NCBI GenBank assembly: GCA_037447655.1
Contig: JBBHKE010002393.1
Location: 16,446 to 80,445 of the forward strand
Length of the DNA: 64,000 bases
From: Zygnema cylindricum
Lineage: Eukaryota; Streptophyta; Zygnematophyceae; Zygnematales; Zygnemataceae
Reading direction: 5' to 3'
Positions 45,530-57,193 of this stretch are shown here, piece by piece. The position numbers were made by a program, and so were the translations under genes. The notes beneath the pieces are model-generated. The model made no database searches and was not told where the DNA came from. It was given only the letters and a program-made list of their open reading frames with translations. The first letter of the stretch is position 1, and each line of letters begins with the position of its first letter.

Positions 45530-45935
45530 CCGTAACAGAAGCCCTATCGGGTGGGAGACTATGTTTATCTTCGCAGGCAATCTTTCGACACTTTGGACAT
45601 GGATGTTTCTGCACACATCCTCCGGATCAGCGAGGTGGATTCGAACGGAATGTTGGGATTACAAGGAGTGGACACACGGAGTTTCCGAGAGCACTCCAAG
45701 AATTGTGCTCCATGTTACTTACCAGATTTGTCGCAGGATATGAATCCTATGCGGATGCCAATTACTGAGGCGACGAGATGTACCTTTTGTCATCGGACGT
45801 GGAAACTTCCATGTTACTTTGTGATCATTGCAATCAGGGGTTTCAAATGGAGTGTTTGGTGCCACCATTGTTGGCGGTTCCGGATGGTCACTGGTTTTGT
45901 CACGGATGTCGCGAGCTTCCGGTCGTGTTGGCCAT
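45530..45935 (+). pseudogene. Gypsy copy R: integrase tail with PHD finger
   Basis: YRVGDYVYLRRQSFDTLDMD begins a GPY/F-like integrase tail that ends with KNCAPCYLPDLS. A C4HC3-type PHD finger lies at 45779-45909: CTFCHRTWK, a one-base frame change, then LLCDHCNQGFQMECLVPPL and VPDGHWFCHGC. The usual zinc-binding His (GFHxxC) is Gln here. PHD fingers read histone tails, so the parent element may have used this one for target choice; that role is inferred from the family. Confidence 0.82.
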
Positions 45936-45954
45936 CTCCTCTACCGGCTAAAGA

Positions 45955-45970
45955 GCTGGAGGGGGGAAGA
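45955..45970 (+). other. Gypsy copy R polypurine tract
   Basis: GCTGGAGGGGGGAAGAA immediately precedes the LTR start, as expected of the plus-strand primer site. The same sequence is at about 36162-36177. Confidence 0.7.
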
Positions 45971-47644
45971 ATATACCGACCTAACCATGACCAGCTAAGT
46001 CGTTGACCTTTTTTTTTCTTCCACCTTTCTTGTTGTTGTATTTATACATTTTTACTTTTATGTTTTATTTCATTTACGATGCCTTGCGATCATTTGAGTT
46101 TGAGTCGAGCATAGCTGATGATATTGCATGCATCTTCATGTTATTTGATACATGTACGACAGTTGTCATGCCGCATCTCGTCGGCCATTTTAGTTGTTTA
46201 TTTTTAGGTGTTAGGACAGGCAGCCGCTACACTAATTTGTCTTTGGGTGTTATTTGCGTTTCGTAGGACTGTACGACGTGTACCGTACGACCTACATTCT
46301 CCGTAATTTTTGGGATGACGATTTGGACCGTACCCGCGGTCCTACCGTACGACGTATATTTCCCGCGATTTTCGCCGATAATGGATTTGATTATCTCGAG
46401 TCGACCGTACAACTTACATCGACCGGAATTCCCGCGGCCACAAATTGGACCGTACTTGCGGTCCTGTCGTACCTGTTTTTATTTCCCGGATTTCAGACGA
46501 CAATGAATCGGGTCGATTCACGTCGACCGTTCTTATTTATTTTTTCCAAGATTTTTCGCCGACAACTTATGTTAAAATTCACGAGTGTACAAATAAACTT
46601 ACTGTACTATATAAATTTTCCGCGATTCTCGCCGACGACAAATTTGATCATTTCACGGCTATCATACAAGCTTCCTTTCCCTTGAATCCCGGCCGACAAC
46701 AACTTTTAATCATTTTGCGTGGAGTAGCATCTCGGCCGTCGACACAAAGTATGCGATTTTCCGTAATATCACATCTGGACCGTCGACGCAAGTGACAGAC
46801 AAATCGGCTGTTAGTTCTGACGAAGCGACGTGATTGGACCATTTTAAGTCGTGAACCATTTGGAGGTTCACGCATTCACATGTAGATAGGAAGGGTTTTA
46901 ATCCGTAGGTTATAGATTGTGTAACGTAGGACATAGGATTTCGGCCTCTTATTGGCTGAATCCCAACTAGACGCAAATATTTACATAGCACGATGTACTC
47001 TGATTGGCTTGTTTTCGCCTGGCGTAGATTTTGTTACTTAGTTCATTTCGGATCATTTCCTGCACACAATTTTCAAGTGCAGCAATTATTCATTTTATTT
47101 ATTTTCAGTATTGAGGATTTTTCTGCAGCCATCTTTTTATTTGTAAAATTGTCCGGACAGCTTAGAGGCGATTTTATGCCTTTGCGTGAAGCGTCTAGTT
47201 TTCTATTACATTATCAATATCTTGTAAAGCCTTACATATTTATCTATATGGCTTCGGCCAAGACCTACACGGTTTCCCTTCACTTTTCTCGTTTTTTTGA
47301 GTGGATTTCCACCGCGTTCTCATGACACAAACTTCTTTTCCCGGCTATGGCTGAGCTTTAATTAGTGTGGAAGTTGCATGTTGGGATTGTTGATTTGATA
47401 TTTTTATTTCTTTTGATTTTGTATTTATTTCTATTTGGCTTTTGCGCATCTTTTGAGTTTGGTTATCTCAAACCTCATAAGTGTCGGGCATATTGTCATT
47501 TTCAGTTTTTATTTATCTTTCTCGGTTGTTTATGTTTTGATTTATTTTATTTAAGGATAAATTCAGATTATTCTCGATAAAGATAACTCCTGCAAGGAAT
47601 ATAAATAGACCGTGGGACCTAGTGGTCATCCATCGGCTTAGTAT
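45971..47644 (+). repeat. Gypsy copy R 3' LTR, truncated after U3
   Basis: Almost identical to 36178-37850, with one single-base indel near 46760 and a few substitutions. It contains the same TATA box. Identity stops at 47644 and unrelated sequence follows, so R and U5 are missing. Confidence 0.8.
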
Positions 47645-47866
47645 CGGTGCGTGCCTGGATGGGGGGGGGGGGGAATACACCGACTTAACCATAACCAGCT
47701 AAGTCGTTGACCTTTCTTTTTCTTCCACCTTGCCTGTTTTTGTATTTATCCATTTTTTACTTTTATGTTTTATTTCATTTACGATACCTCGCGATCATTT
47801 GAGTTTGAGTCGAGCACTGCTGATGATATTGCATACATCTTCGTGTTATTTGATACATGCACGACA
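47645..47866 (+). repeat. third, diverged Gypsy LTR start with poly-G tract
   Basis: GGATGGGGGGGGGGGGGGAA precedes ACACCGACTTAACCATAACC, a diverged copy of the LTR start seen at 36178 and 45971. Similarity runs to about 47866. It is the polypurine tract and U3 start of another element of the family, fused directly to the truncated LTR. Confidence 0.7.
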
Positions 47867-48258
47867 ATAATGGTAACGTAGCGGCAATGGGGAGCACGTC
47901 TTATTTTTTATTTTGTTGTTTTTGGGACGCCTTCGTGCGTTGGTTTTTATTATTTGTTGATCTACTCGCGACGTTTGGTTTTTATTATATTTTGTTTTAC
48001 TTGCGCTTAGACATCGCGCGCGGCGAAAGTGCCTATTTATCCGTTTGCGTCCTCCCGCGAGACGTCGTACGCCGCCAGCTAAGACAGGTATACCTGGCCT
48101 GGGTACGTTTTCCCGGGCCAATTCGAAATGTGTCGAAGCGACATCCGCGGGAGTTTCCGCGAGGTTATCTGACGGCCGACGTTACTCTCCTCAAGCCTCT
48201 GTGAGTCTCCTCGTTTCGACTTGTAGCGGCCGTCTGCCGCCGTTTGCTCTTCGCGCGA
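47867..48258. other. no gene seen; CpG-rich
   Basis: More GC- and CpG-rich than its surroundings (for example ACATCGCGCGCGGCGAAAG). Short ORFs only, with no recognised domain. Confidence 0.5.
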
Positions 48259-49778
48259 AGCAGTATATCGTTGAGTCTAAATTTGACGGCCAATCGGTTG
48301 GACAGCTTTGACTTTCAAAATATTGTTCCAGCCGCTTAAATTTTTGCCGCGCTTGCAAACGTCGACGGTCATAATAAAATCAACATTTCACACGGTCGGC
48401 CAAGGTTTACGATAACAAAATTGTGGCAGCCACATGTTAATAAAAGTGTTTCACAAAGTCACTTTTTGTTTTTACGTGAGCTCCACTATGAGAGCACATG
48501 TTGGATTTTAACTTAGCCGCAAAATTGAAACGGCATCGCGAATCCTAAATAGTGTGGCCTACTTTGGTCGCGCGTGACGAATCGCATTATTTTGATTTAG
48601 TTTCATTGATATTTTTACGCTGGTCCGTTTTAAACTTTTAATTTAGTGGACAAAGTTTAATTCGTTTTGTGCGATTTTATTCATCCGTACAAAACTTGTA
48701 GTACTTTACATTTGAAAGGTTTCAGTTCGAGTTGTTTTTCAATTTGCGTCTAAGTTCAATGTACGATTCACGATTACATTTCAATTTTGTGGCTAAGGAT
48801 GCGTCTCCATGTGCTAGAGCTAGGGTTTTTTAGGGTCGTTTTCTTGTAAAACTTAGAGCCGTACCGCGTAAGTTTCAACCGTACAAAAAAAAAAAAGAAA
48901 TGAAAAGTACTTTTTGCGTCATCATCGAATTTAAGATGTACTATGCTGTTATCTTGTGTTCTTCGACCCACGGCCACGCCAAAAATCGTCATCTTCAAAC
49001 TTTTCTTTAAAACATAGGGAAGATGTGTTTTAAAACAAAGTTTATTCGAAAAACAAATAGGAACACGTATTCGCATGTGTAAAAAATTTTACACAAATTT
49101 CAAACGAATTTAAGCAACGGCGAAAGGTACAGTATTTGTTATTTTTTGTCCGTTTGCGTCCATCAAAGTACAAAATTTGTTTTGTTTTGTCGCGTTTCGT
49201 TCATTACGGAATTTTCCATTTCACGGGTCTGAAAATTCCAATGCCATTTGACGAAATCGTGAGAAATCTCTGAGGGCGCCCCATCAAGTCGCACACGCCC
49301 CCTCTCTCATGCAATTTCGCAATTTTTCACAATTTGGTGCGCCATCACAAATTGTACACTGTCGATAGCAGTCACGGGCATTGTCGACCTATACAATCGT
49401 CACGCCTTTAAGTGACAATTTCGTTTTGTACACATAGGGACACCCAAAATCCGGGTCCGCCGTATCTGTGTTAAAAAACAAAGTAAATTCTCCAAGTTAC
49501 AAGTACATGGAGACACCTAAGTTAAAATCCAACATGTGCTCTCACCGTGGAGCTTACGTAAAGACAAAAAGTGATTGTGTGCAACAATTTTATTTACATG
49601 TGGTTGCCGCAGTTTTGTTACCGTAAACCTTGGCCGGCCGTGTGAAATGTTGATTTTATTATGACGGTAGACTTTCGCAAGCGCGGCAAAATTTTATGCG
49701 GTTGTAACAATATTCTGAAAGTCAAAGTTGTCCAGCCGATTGACCGTGAAATTTAGACTCAACGATACTTAACTTGTA
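48259..49778. mobile_element. foldback element: about 260-bp inverted repeats, MITE inserted
   Basis: Arm 1 (about 48259-48523) and arm 2 (about 49519-49778) are reverse complements at roughly 85 percent by eye. Shared blocks include GTTGAGTCTAAATTTGAC, ATAATAAAATCAACATTTCA and GAGCACATGTTGGATTTTAA. Without the PIF-like MITE (48797-49517) the loop is about 270 bp. No transposase is present. I did not identify a target duplication. Confidence 0.75.
48797..49517 (-). mobile_element. PIF/Harbinger-like MITE, copy 4 (721 bp)
   Basis: Left end GGATGCGTCTCCATGTGC, right end GTACATGGAGACACC, flanked by TAA at 48794-48796 and 49518-49520. The interior matches the other copies (GAACACAxGAxAACA blocks, GTCGACCTATACAATCGTCA). 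Confidence 0.8.
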
Positions 49779-52054
49779 CCAATGTGTACTTCAAACGTAC
49801 AATTTTTGACAAAATGACGTAAATGACTGTGCGCAACCAAAACAGTCACTGCCATGATCAATTCCCTAAAAAAAATAAAAAATCTTGATTAAAAAATTTC
49901 AGTAAATACATGTAGTGTTGTCCGTATAATTGTACATGCGGGGCAAAATTGAACTTATAAAATACATGTGGTTTTGTACATCTCCACGCTAGTTACGTGT
50001 ACACGTACGAACAATTTAAACTTGTGCATAGTTTAAACATCGGAAGTTGATAAAACGTTTTAGCTGGACGTAAAGGTTAAAACATTAAAACACGGTTTGA
50101 ACGTTAAACGATGGAGGGTATAAACGTTTTTATGCAACACGGCTTATTGGTGAAAACTCAAAATGTGAAACAATGTGGGATAACGCGATTAATGGCCGTC
50201 CGATTCAAATCTGGTGAGAGTCAAACGGTCAAAGTTATGATGGCTCAATTTCCAGATCTCAAAAGTAGGAACGACGCGATGAATTTTCTTTGTCATTGCA
50301 TGACTACGGGTAAACCTCATGCGAAATGTGAGTTTGTTTACTAAAAACTGTACATTTTCGTATCAAGCCGTAGTGTTCTTTTTCATTTTGTATAAAACAA
50401 ATTGAATGTAGATTCGGCAAACTTCTCCAACCTTTTGGGCATAGATGTCTCATTCGTAAGGATTTTTACATTTTTACGAAATTTCGTTATTTTTTATAGA
50501 TTTCAAACTTTTCATAAAACGCGTATACTTTTCGTACGAACTAAATGTACAAAAATAATGTACGGAAATATTCAAATAAAGGGTTGAATGTACACCGTGA
50601 ATTGTTATTAAAGCTTAACTCTATTTTAGGTTCAGGGCCTAACGCCACCAAAAAGTCAAAAACTAACTATACAGTAATTTATACACGCTTAACACTAATT
50701 TGGATGTAGCTGCGATACTCTTTGTTCACATGTTCGACGCTTCAACGTGTGAGAACAGGTTTTTGTCTTTATGACAGGGATTTAAATACGAGCCCTCTTT
50801 TTCATGGCGACGCACTCAATTTCCCGTTTTGACGCCTTTTTCTGACGCTTATTTTGTACGTCTATACAAAATAATGAGCAGTTTTTGTGATAACCGATTC
50901 ATTTTTTACACTACCTTTTTTAAATATTCAAAACTTCAAAATTGGAGCAATTAACGCTAATTGAACAAAACCTATAGTCTGTGTTCACATATTCGATACT
51001 TGAACCTGGGCCAACAGGTTGTTGTGATTTTCTTTCGTCTTTATGACTTAGAATCAAATCTGATAACGCTTTTCCATGGCGATGCACTCAATTTCCCTTG
51101 TCGACGTCGTTACTCGACACTTATTTGGTACATCTGAACAAAATGATAACTAGTTTTAGTACGAATAGACACAATTCGTACATTCCACTTTTTAAAAGCA
51201 ATCAAAGTTAGAGTAGCTAACGCTATTAAAAAAGTGTGCAAATTAACGTAAAACAAAAATAAGTTTGATTGAGTTATAATAGTATTTTTTATTAGATGAT
51301 TTTATATTTTATATTTAATTATAAAGTAAAAGTTGGTCAACACATTTTATAAAGTTTTGAATTTTGTTTCATGCGCATATTCGTTGTTTTTTGGGCGTTT
51401 CATGCGTGCGTTTTATGCGCACGAGACATCTATGCTTTTGGGTGATTGTCCGATTTTGTGTTTTTTAGGAAAATGCTCATTAGAGTGGCTAGTGTCCTCA
51501 AGTGTTCTCAAGGAGGACACTACAACACAGTATGGGTATCGAACAAGCTCCGATACAAGTGTGGGACCTTCTACACCTCACGCGGACCTTCGGCACCTCT
51601 TGGGATCGGGTATGAGAAATAGGGTTTTGTGTTTAGGTTTGTTTAAAAAAAAAATAAACAAAAACAGATAAAACAAACCCTAAACATATGATCGCGTGCA
51701 GAATACGGTTGACGTAGACGCCTTTGGTACCCCTGCGGGGCCAAAAAGTTGCAAGATTCAGTAGAGAACTGTAGCGACACACTCGACGTGTACGAGTGTT
51801 ACACTTGGAAAAGTCAAATACGATCCACGATGGACGTGAGAAATCAACGTTTAACAACGCTACATGTGACATAGGCCATGTGCCTTTGGACAAGGTGGAA
51901 TCAAATTCATCGAAACCGACGAGAAAATCTAGAAGGATATCCTCTGACGCTTCTTTTGCCATCCATTGACTTTAGTTGGAAGGACTTTGCGATTAAAACA
52001 TATAGCTTTCCAAATCGTACAGTGGTAAAGTACTAACGTAGAGATCTTAAAGAT
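49779..52054. other. gene-free stretch with a tandem duplication
   Basis: A 77-codon ORF at 50111-50344 and a 112-codon ORF at 51333-51671 are open, but I recognise no domain in either. A TA-MITE-like terminus (CACCGTGAATTGTTATTAAA) is at 50594. A tandem duplication of about 250 bp lies at 50698-51190. Confidence 0.5.
50698..51190 (+). repeat. about 250-bp tandem duplication
   Basis: Both units contain TGTTCACAT, TTCGA(C/T)(G/A)CTT, TCTTTATGAC and ATGGCGA(C/T)GCACTCAATTTCCC in the same order. They are diverged (roughly 75-80 percent). Confidence 0.65.
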
Positions 52055-52786
52055 TAAGGGTATGTCCCCATGTGCATAAGTAAGGGGTTTTTTCTTGTCG
52101 TTTTTGTGTAAAACTTAGCGCCGTACTGCCTAAGTTGCAACCGTACGAAAAAATCGCAAATTTGTAAAGTGCAATTTGCGTCATCCTCGAGCTTAGGATG
52201 TATGAAAATTTGTCGTCTTGTGTTTTTCGACCCACTTCCATGACAAAAAACGTCATCTTCAACCTTATGTTTAAAACACATGTACGATGTGTTTTAAAAC
52301 TAGGTATTTTCGATAAACAAAAAGTAACATACATTCGCACGTGGCGTAATTTTCGAAAAATTCCATACGATTTCTAAGGACAAAGAAAAGTACAAAATTC
52401 GCTATGTTTTGTCCATTTGTGTTCAATACAGCGAAGAAAAGTATACATTTTGTTTGGTTTTGTCCGTTTTCGTTCAGTACATATTTTTTTTTTGCAGGGG
52501 TCTCGAAATTCCGATGCCATTTCACGTCGACCACACAGGAGACGCGAAGGCAAATCACATCTTTTTCATCCGTGAAATTGCACAGGCTGGAAGACGGTAC
52601 GTCTACAATGTCATGGTAAGACATGCAACGTCACAAGCAATACCAAAAAATAACGTGCGACAACACAGATTGTAGACGGTGACAGCCATTACAGGTATTG
52701 TCGACTTATACAATCGTCAATTCGTCACAAACGTAAGTTACGATTTCGTTCTTACACATAGGGACCCTTGAAAACCTGGTCCGACG

Positions 52787-53217
52787 TGTAAGGATCGAAT
52801 CAAACAAGGATAGAAGAAAGACAGGATATAATGCGGAAGCAAAAGATAGCAAGAAGAAGACACTCCAACAAAAGACAAATAAATTTCACCGGAAGTTTTC
52901 CCCTTACAAAAGATATTTTTTCGCCCAAACGACTAAGTCATAAATACCTTCTCACAAAACTAACAAGTACTACACAACTGTACGGCGTACAAAAGTACAC
53001 ACGCGAACGAATCAAAAGATGGTACTACCGAAACTACATAAAGTATGCGATACTGTACAAAACAAATATACTGCCGTATAGAACTAAAGTACTACGCACG
53101 CGAAACTACACCTAACTATATTTAACTAATCCAATCACACCACGCCACACGTAACTACATAAAAATATATTACGACGCTCAACAGAACTGAGACGTCGTT
53201 TCACAAAGAACCTAACA
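52787..53217 (+). mobile_element. solo LTR, 431 bp, 5-bp TSD CGACG
   Basis: Begins TGTAAGGATCGAATC and ends AAGAACCTAACA. CGACG is present at 52782-52786 and again at 53218-53222. It interrupts outer MITE copy 2 at GGTCCGACG/GATCCGCG. The 94-codon ORF inside it (52831-53115) has no recognisable domain. Confidence 0.82.
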
Positions 53218-53246
53218 CGACGGATCCGCGCTAAAATACAAAGTAA

Positions 53247-54016
53247 GGGTCCGCCTCCATGTACTTGAAACTTAGAGAATTTACTTTTTTTTTAGCGCGG
53301 ATCCAGCGGACCCGGATTTCGGGTGTCCCTATGTGTACCAAACGAAGTTGTCACTTAAAGGCGTGATGATTGTATACGTCGACAATGCCCGTGACGGCTG
53401 TCGACAGTGTAATAATGTGATGACGCACGTTTTTTTTTGTAACTGCGTGTGACGTCGCATGACTTTTTGTGACATTGTAGACGTACCGCCATCCAGCCTG
53501 TGCCGTTTCACGGTTGAAAAAGATGCATTTTGCCTTTGCGTCTCTTGTCCGCTCGACGTGAAATGGCATCGGATCTTAAGACCCCTGGCGAAATATAATC
53601 CGTACCAGGCGTAAACGGACAAAAGCAAACAAATTGTGTACTTTGCTTTGTCGTACCTGAACGCAAACGACCAAAACATAGAGGATCGTGCACTTTTCGT
53701 CGTCGCTTGAATTCTTTTGAAATTTCTTGAATTATTTTTACACGTGCGACTACGTGTTTCTATTTGTTTTTCAAAAATTATTTGTTTTAAAACACATCTT
53801 CCCTGTGTTTTATAAAAAAGTTTGAAGATGACGTTTTTTGGCGTGGCCGTGGGTCGAAGAACACAAATCGACAACATGTAGTACATCTTAAATTCGACGA
53901 TGACGCAAAATGTACTTCTCATTTTTTCTATTTTTTTGTACGGTTGAAATTTACGCGGTACGGCTCTAAGTTTTACAGGAAAACGACAGAAAAAAATCCT
54001 TATTTAGGCACATCTA
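53247..54016 (+). mobile_element. PIF/Harbinger-like MITE, copy 3 (inner, right end truncated)
   Basis: Starts GGGTCCGCCTCCATGTAC after TAA (53244-53246), in the opposite orientation to the outer copy it sits in. Its right end breaks after TTAGGCACAT, before the terminal GGGGACA block, and the outer element resumes. Confidence 0.75.
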
Positions 54017-54054
54017 TGTTCGCTAAGTTCCAAGTACATGGGGACATACCCTAA

Positions 54055-54806
54055 TACGTTTTTACAAATCTTAAATTTCGTCGGTCCTTACAGAATACAT
54101 CCAGAATTCCAGATAGTGCGTTTGAAGATTCTTTGACGAATCTCAACATCTGAGCACAAGCCTACGTGGTTCCAACTGTGATAAAACACGTAAGTGAATG
54201 GTACGTTACCTTGCTGGCACGACTTTTGGAATTGTCATCGAAATATTACTGATAGAAAACGTGTCCGTACGAATGTTCATGCATTTTATGCCGTCCAACT
54301 GAGAATCGTCCGGCTATCATCTAAGCAGCCATTATTTGAGGCCATCCAATATCCCAAAGCCGGGCCGATGGAGCGGAGTCACGGTATCTCATATGCAATG
54401 GTTGTATCTGGACATAAAAATGTTTCCACGTGGCATAACTTTGCCTTCATAGTTCGTGCATCTGGACGGTTTAAGAATTACGTACTTTATTGGACGGCGA
54501 CGTATGTACTTCAATTCAACAATTGGCCCTTTAAGTTCTGAATGGACGCTTCAGATTACTTCAGATTACTTAACTCTTCCTAAAACTATACACGTCAGCA
54601 CGCCCATGTAATAAGTCTATTTCACGGTTTCTTTTCGTCGAAGCTTCCTAATCGTAAAATTAGTCAAATTACTGAATTACTGAACACTTTATACACGCAT
54701 CCACCCATACTTGCTTAAATTTTTGTTTTTTCAATTATCTTTGCTTCTCTTCTTTTTAATCTTTACTTTCATCTTTTCCTTTTCCCCTCCTCTCTCCTCG
54801 ATCTTC
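54055..54806. other. upstream region of the dioxygenase gene
   Basis: A 115-codon ORF (54194-54541) has no recognisable domain. A pyrimidine-rich stretch just before the start codon (about 54725-54800) looks like a 5' UTR or core promoter. I could not place a TATA box with confidence. Confidence 0.4.
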
Positions 54807-57193
54807 ATGGCTAGCATTCCGGAAAGTTTCGTATTACCGGAAGAGCACCGTCCGCACGTGCGACACGATGACAGTTCAGAAAATGAACAGATCCCAACCG
54901 TTGATCTTACAGCTCTCCGGGAAGATCCAGACGGACCGGCTGCAAATGAAGCGATAAAGAAAATAGGACAGGCGTGCGAACAGTGGGGCTTCTTCCAGGT
55001 CCGTACGTCCGTACATATACGTTTTATATTGTAACAAACTAAGATGTCACGTTCACGTCATTTCAAGCACAACAATTTTCAAAATTCCATTTTTCAGCAA
55101 GTTTTTAACAAAATTTGGGAAATAGTCTAGAATAAACATGGTTAATTTAGGGTTAACATGGCTGACTCTAGGAATAATTTTGTTTACTTTAGGAATAGTT
55201 TTGTTTACTTTAGGAATTACATGATTGACTTTAAGGATAACATTGTGGAATTTATGTATATGTACATATGGTCACATAAAAAACTGTGCCTCATTTTCTA
55301 GGGTTAGTCTTCTTTCGCAGGAAAGCTGAACAAGTGTAAGGACTTTTTGTTTGACTTTTTTCTGTTTCAGGTGGTAGGCCATGGCGTCCCTCTCGAGCTA
55401 CTGGACAAAGTAAAGGAAGAAGCTTTAACTTTCTTTTCACTTACTTTAGAGGAGAAGAACAAGGTTCGACGATCGATCAGGTGATTTCAACAGAGAATGT
55501 AAGACTCGAATGCTGTTTTGTCTTGTAGTAACCACCTAGCATGTTGTCGTTGTTGTGCTGTTTGTTTTTTTTTGGTTTCTGATGTTCTTCACCTCTTTGT
55601 TAGGGCTTTTAGGGTAAGCGTGTGCTTTAATCCACGACGACCGTACTGTCGGTGGAGTATAGGACTTCTTCATTTATTTTTTTATTAGGATCTTCTTCAA
55701 TCCTAGAGACTTTCTTAAAGTAAATTTGACTTTTGGTTATAGTTTGGTTTGAAATTGGAGACAGAAATGCTTATGGATACTATGACACGGAACTGACAAA
55801 GAACGTCCGTGATTGGAAGGAAGTGTTTGACTTTACACGTAAACGCCACTCGGATTTGCCGGATGACGATTCCTCCAATCAAACAATGACCGGATGGAAT
55901 CAATTTCCTGATAATCCACCTGAATTTAGGTGCTAAAACATCTCCTTGCTGTCCCAAATGTCATCCATTGCTTTTTTTTCCTAGTGTTTTATCTTTTTTT
56001 TAAGTCACAAAAGTATATATCCTAGGATGATAATCACAAAATTCGTACTGTGAATCGGAAGTTCTTTACAATTCATGTATGACACAGGCTGTTACTATTT
56101 TTTGTATTTAATGTAACTTAGTAGTTTTTTTTTTGTGTGTGTACGACCTTTTTGTCCTACTTTGAAAACTATTTTATATAGTTTACCCAACCAATGTAGC
56201 ATAAAAGAGCAATTCCACAAAACTATCCATTAACCATAGTTATTGTGGATGTGCAATAATATGTGTGGTCGTGCTAGTAATTGTATGTAAAGTTGGACTC
56301 ACGGGGGACCCATGTTGCCCACCTACTTTCATATCACTGATTGCCCTGGTTCACACTAACTCTAGGTTATCAGAAGGTGGCAATTAGATGATTACTGAAG
56401 TGTTAGATGTTCACAATTTAACGCGTTTGAATTCCCACCTTTATCTAATTGCAGAGTTACTATGGAGAATTGGTACTCGGCAATAGAAGCTCTTGCATAC
56501 AACATTCTTGGCTATATTTCTCTTAGTCTTGGACTTTCCCCGACTTATTTTCATCACTATTTTGCTGACCACACGAGCAAAATGAGACTTAACCATTACC
56601 CTACATGCCCGGATCCTTCTCTCGCTCTCGGTGTTAGTCGACACAAAGATCCGGGAGCAGTTACAGTTTTGGTTCAGGATGAAGTGGGAGGACTGCAAGT
56701 TCGGAAAAAGGATGGGAATTGGATTGGAGTGAAGCCTCAAAGAGGAGCCTTCGTAATCAACGTTGGAGATATTTTTCAGGTGAGAAAGCTTTGTTTACAT
56801 AGGTGCAGTCAAGAATTGTATAATAACAGGGAGCCTTTCACCACTTTTTGTTATTCTTTCCGTACAGTTTTGACATCTTCGGAGGATCGTCTAGTTTGTG
56901 GAGTACTAATATTCAAAAAGGTTATTTCTGTTCAGGTCTGGAGCAACGACAAATACCAAAGTGTGGAGCATAGAGTCGTGGTTAACGAGAATAAAGATCG
57001 ATTTTCAGTTCCGTTATTTTTTTGCCCGTCACATGATACGTATTATGCACCTGTTCCCGAGCTTATAGAAGGACAATATACGGCCCGGTATCGAGCCATA
57101 AACTGGGGAGAGTTTTCAACAAAAAGGAATGAAGGTAACTTTGCTGATTTTGGAGAGGAAGTTCAGATTCATCACTATGCTATTGAACAATGA
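54807..57193 (+). CDS. 2-oxoglutarate/Fe(II) dioxygenase, DOXC class, 5 exons, 349 aa
   Basis: A soluble oxygenase that would couple 2-oxoglutarate decarboxylation to oxidation of a small molecule; the substrate cannot be read from sequence. Exons, all GT-AG and in phase: 54807-54998, 55371-55480, 55765-55929, 56455-56779, 56936-57193. The N-terminal DIOX_N part has IPTVDLTAL, IGQACEQWGFFQVVGHGVP and GYYDTELTKNVRDWKEVFDF. The jelly-roll core has MRLNHYPTCPDPSLALG and VGGLQVRKKDGNW. Iron ligands are His219, Asp221 (RHKD) and His276 (SVEHRVVV); the 2-oxoglutarate site is Arg286/Ser288 (DRFS). Ending and length closely resemble the Arabidopsis At3g19000/At3g19010 group as I remember it. Intron 4 (56780-56935) is 156 bp, in frame and free of stops, so the gene can be misread as a single ORF there. 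Confidence 0.93.

Larger units (their letters stand above)
52058..54051 (-). mobile_element. PIF/Harbinger-like MITE, copy 2 (outer element of a nest)
   Basis: Left end GGGTATGTCCCCATGTGC and right end GTACATGGGGACATACCC, flanked by TAA at 52055-52057 and 54052-54054. Without the solo LTR (52787-53217 plus one target copy) and the inner MITE (53247 to about 54016) its length is close to 790 bp, matching copy 1. The tail TTCGCTAAGTTCCAAGTACA at about 54019-54038 belongs to this outer element. Confidence 0.82.

Noticed and set aside
50111-50344. 77-codon ORF as a small gene
   Set aside because: It is open and has a reasonable start, but there is no domain, no neighbouring gene signal, and it lies among repeats.
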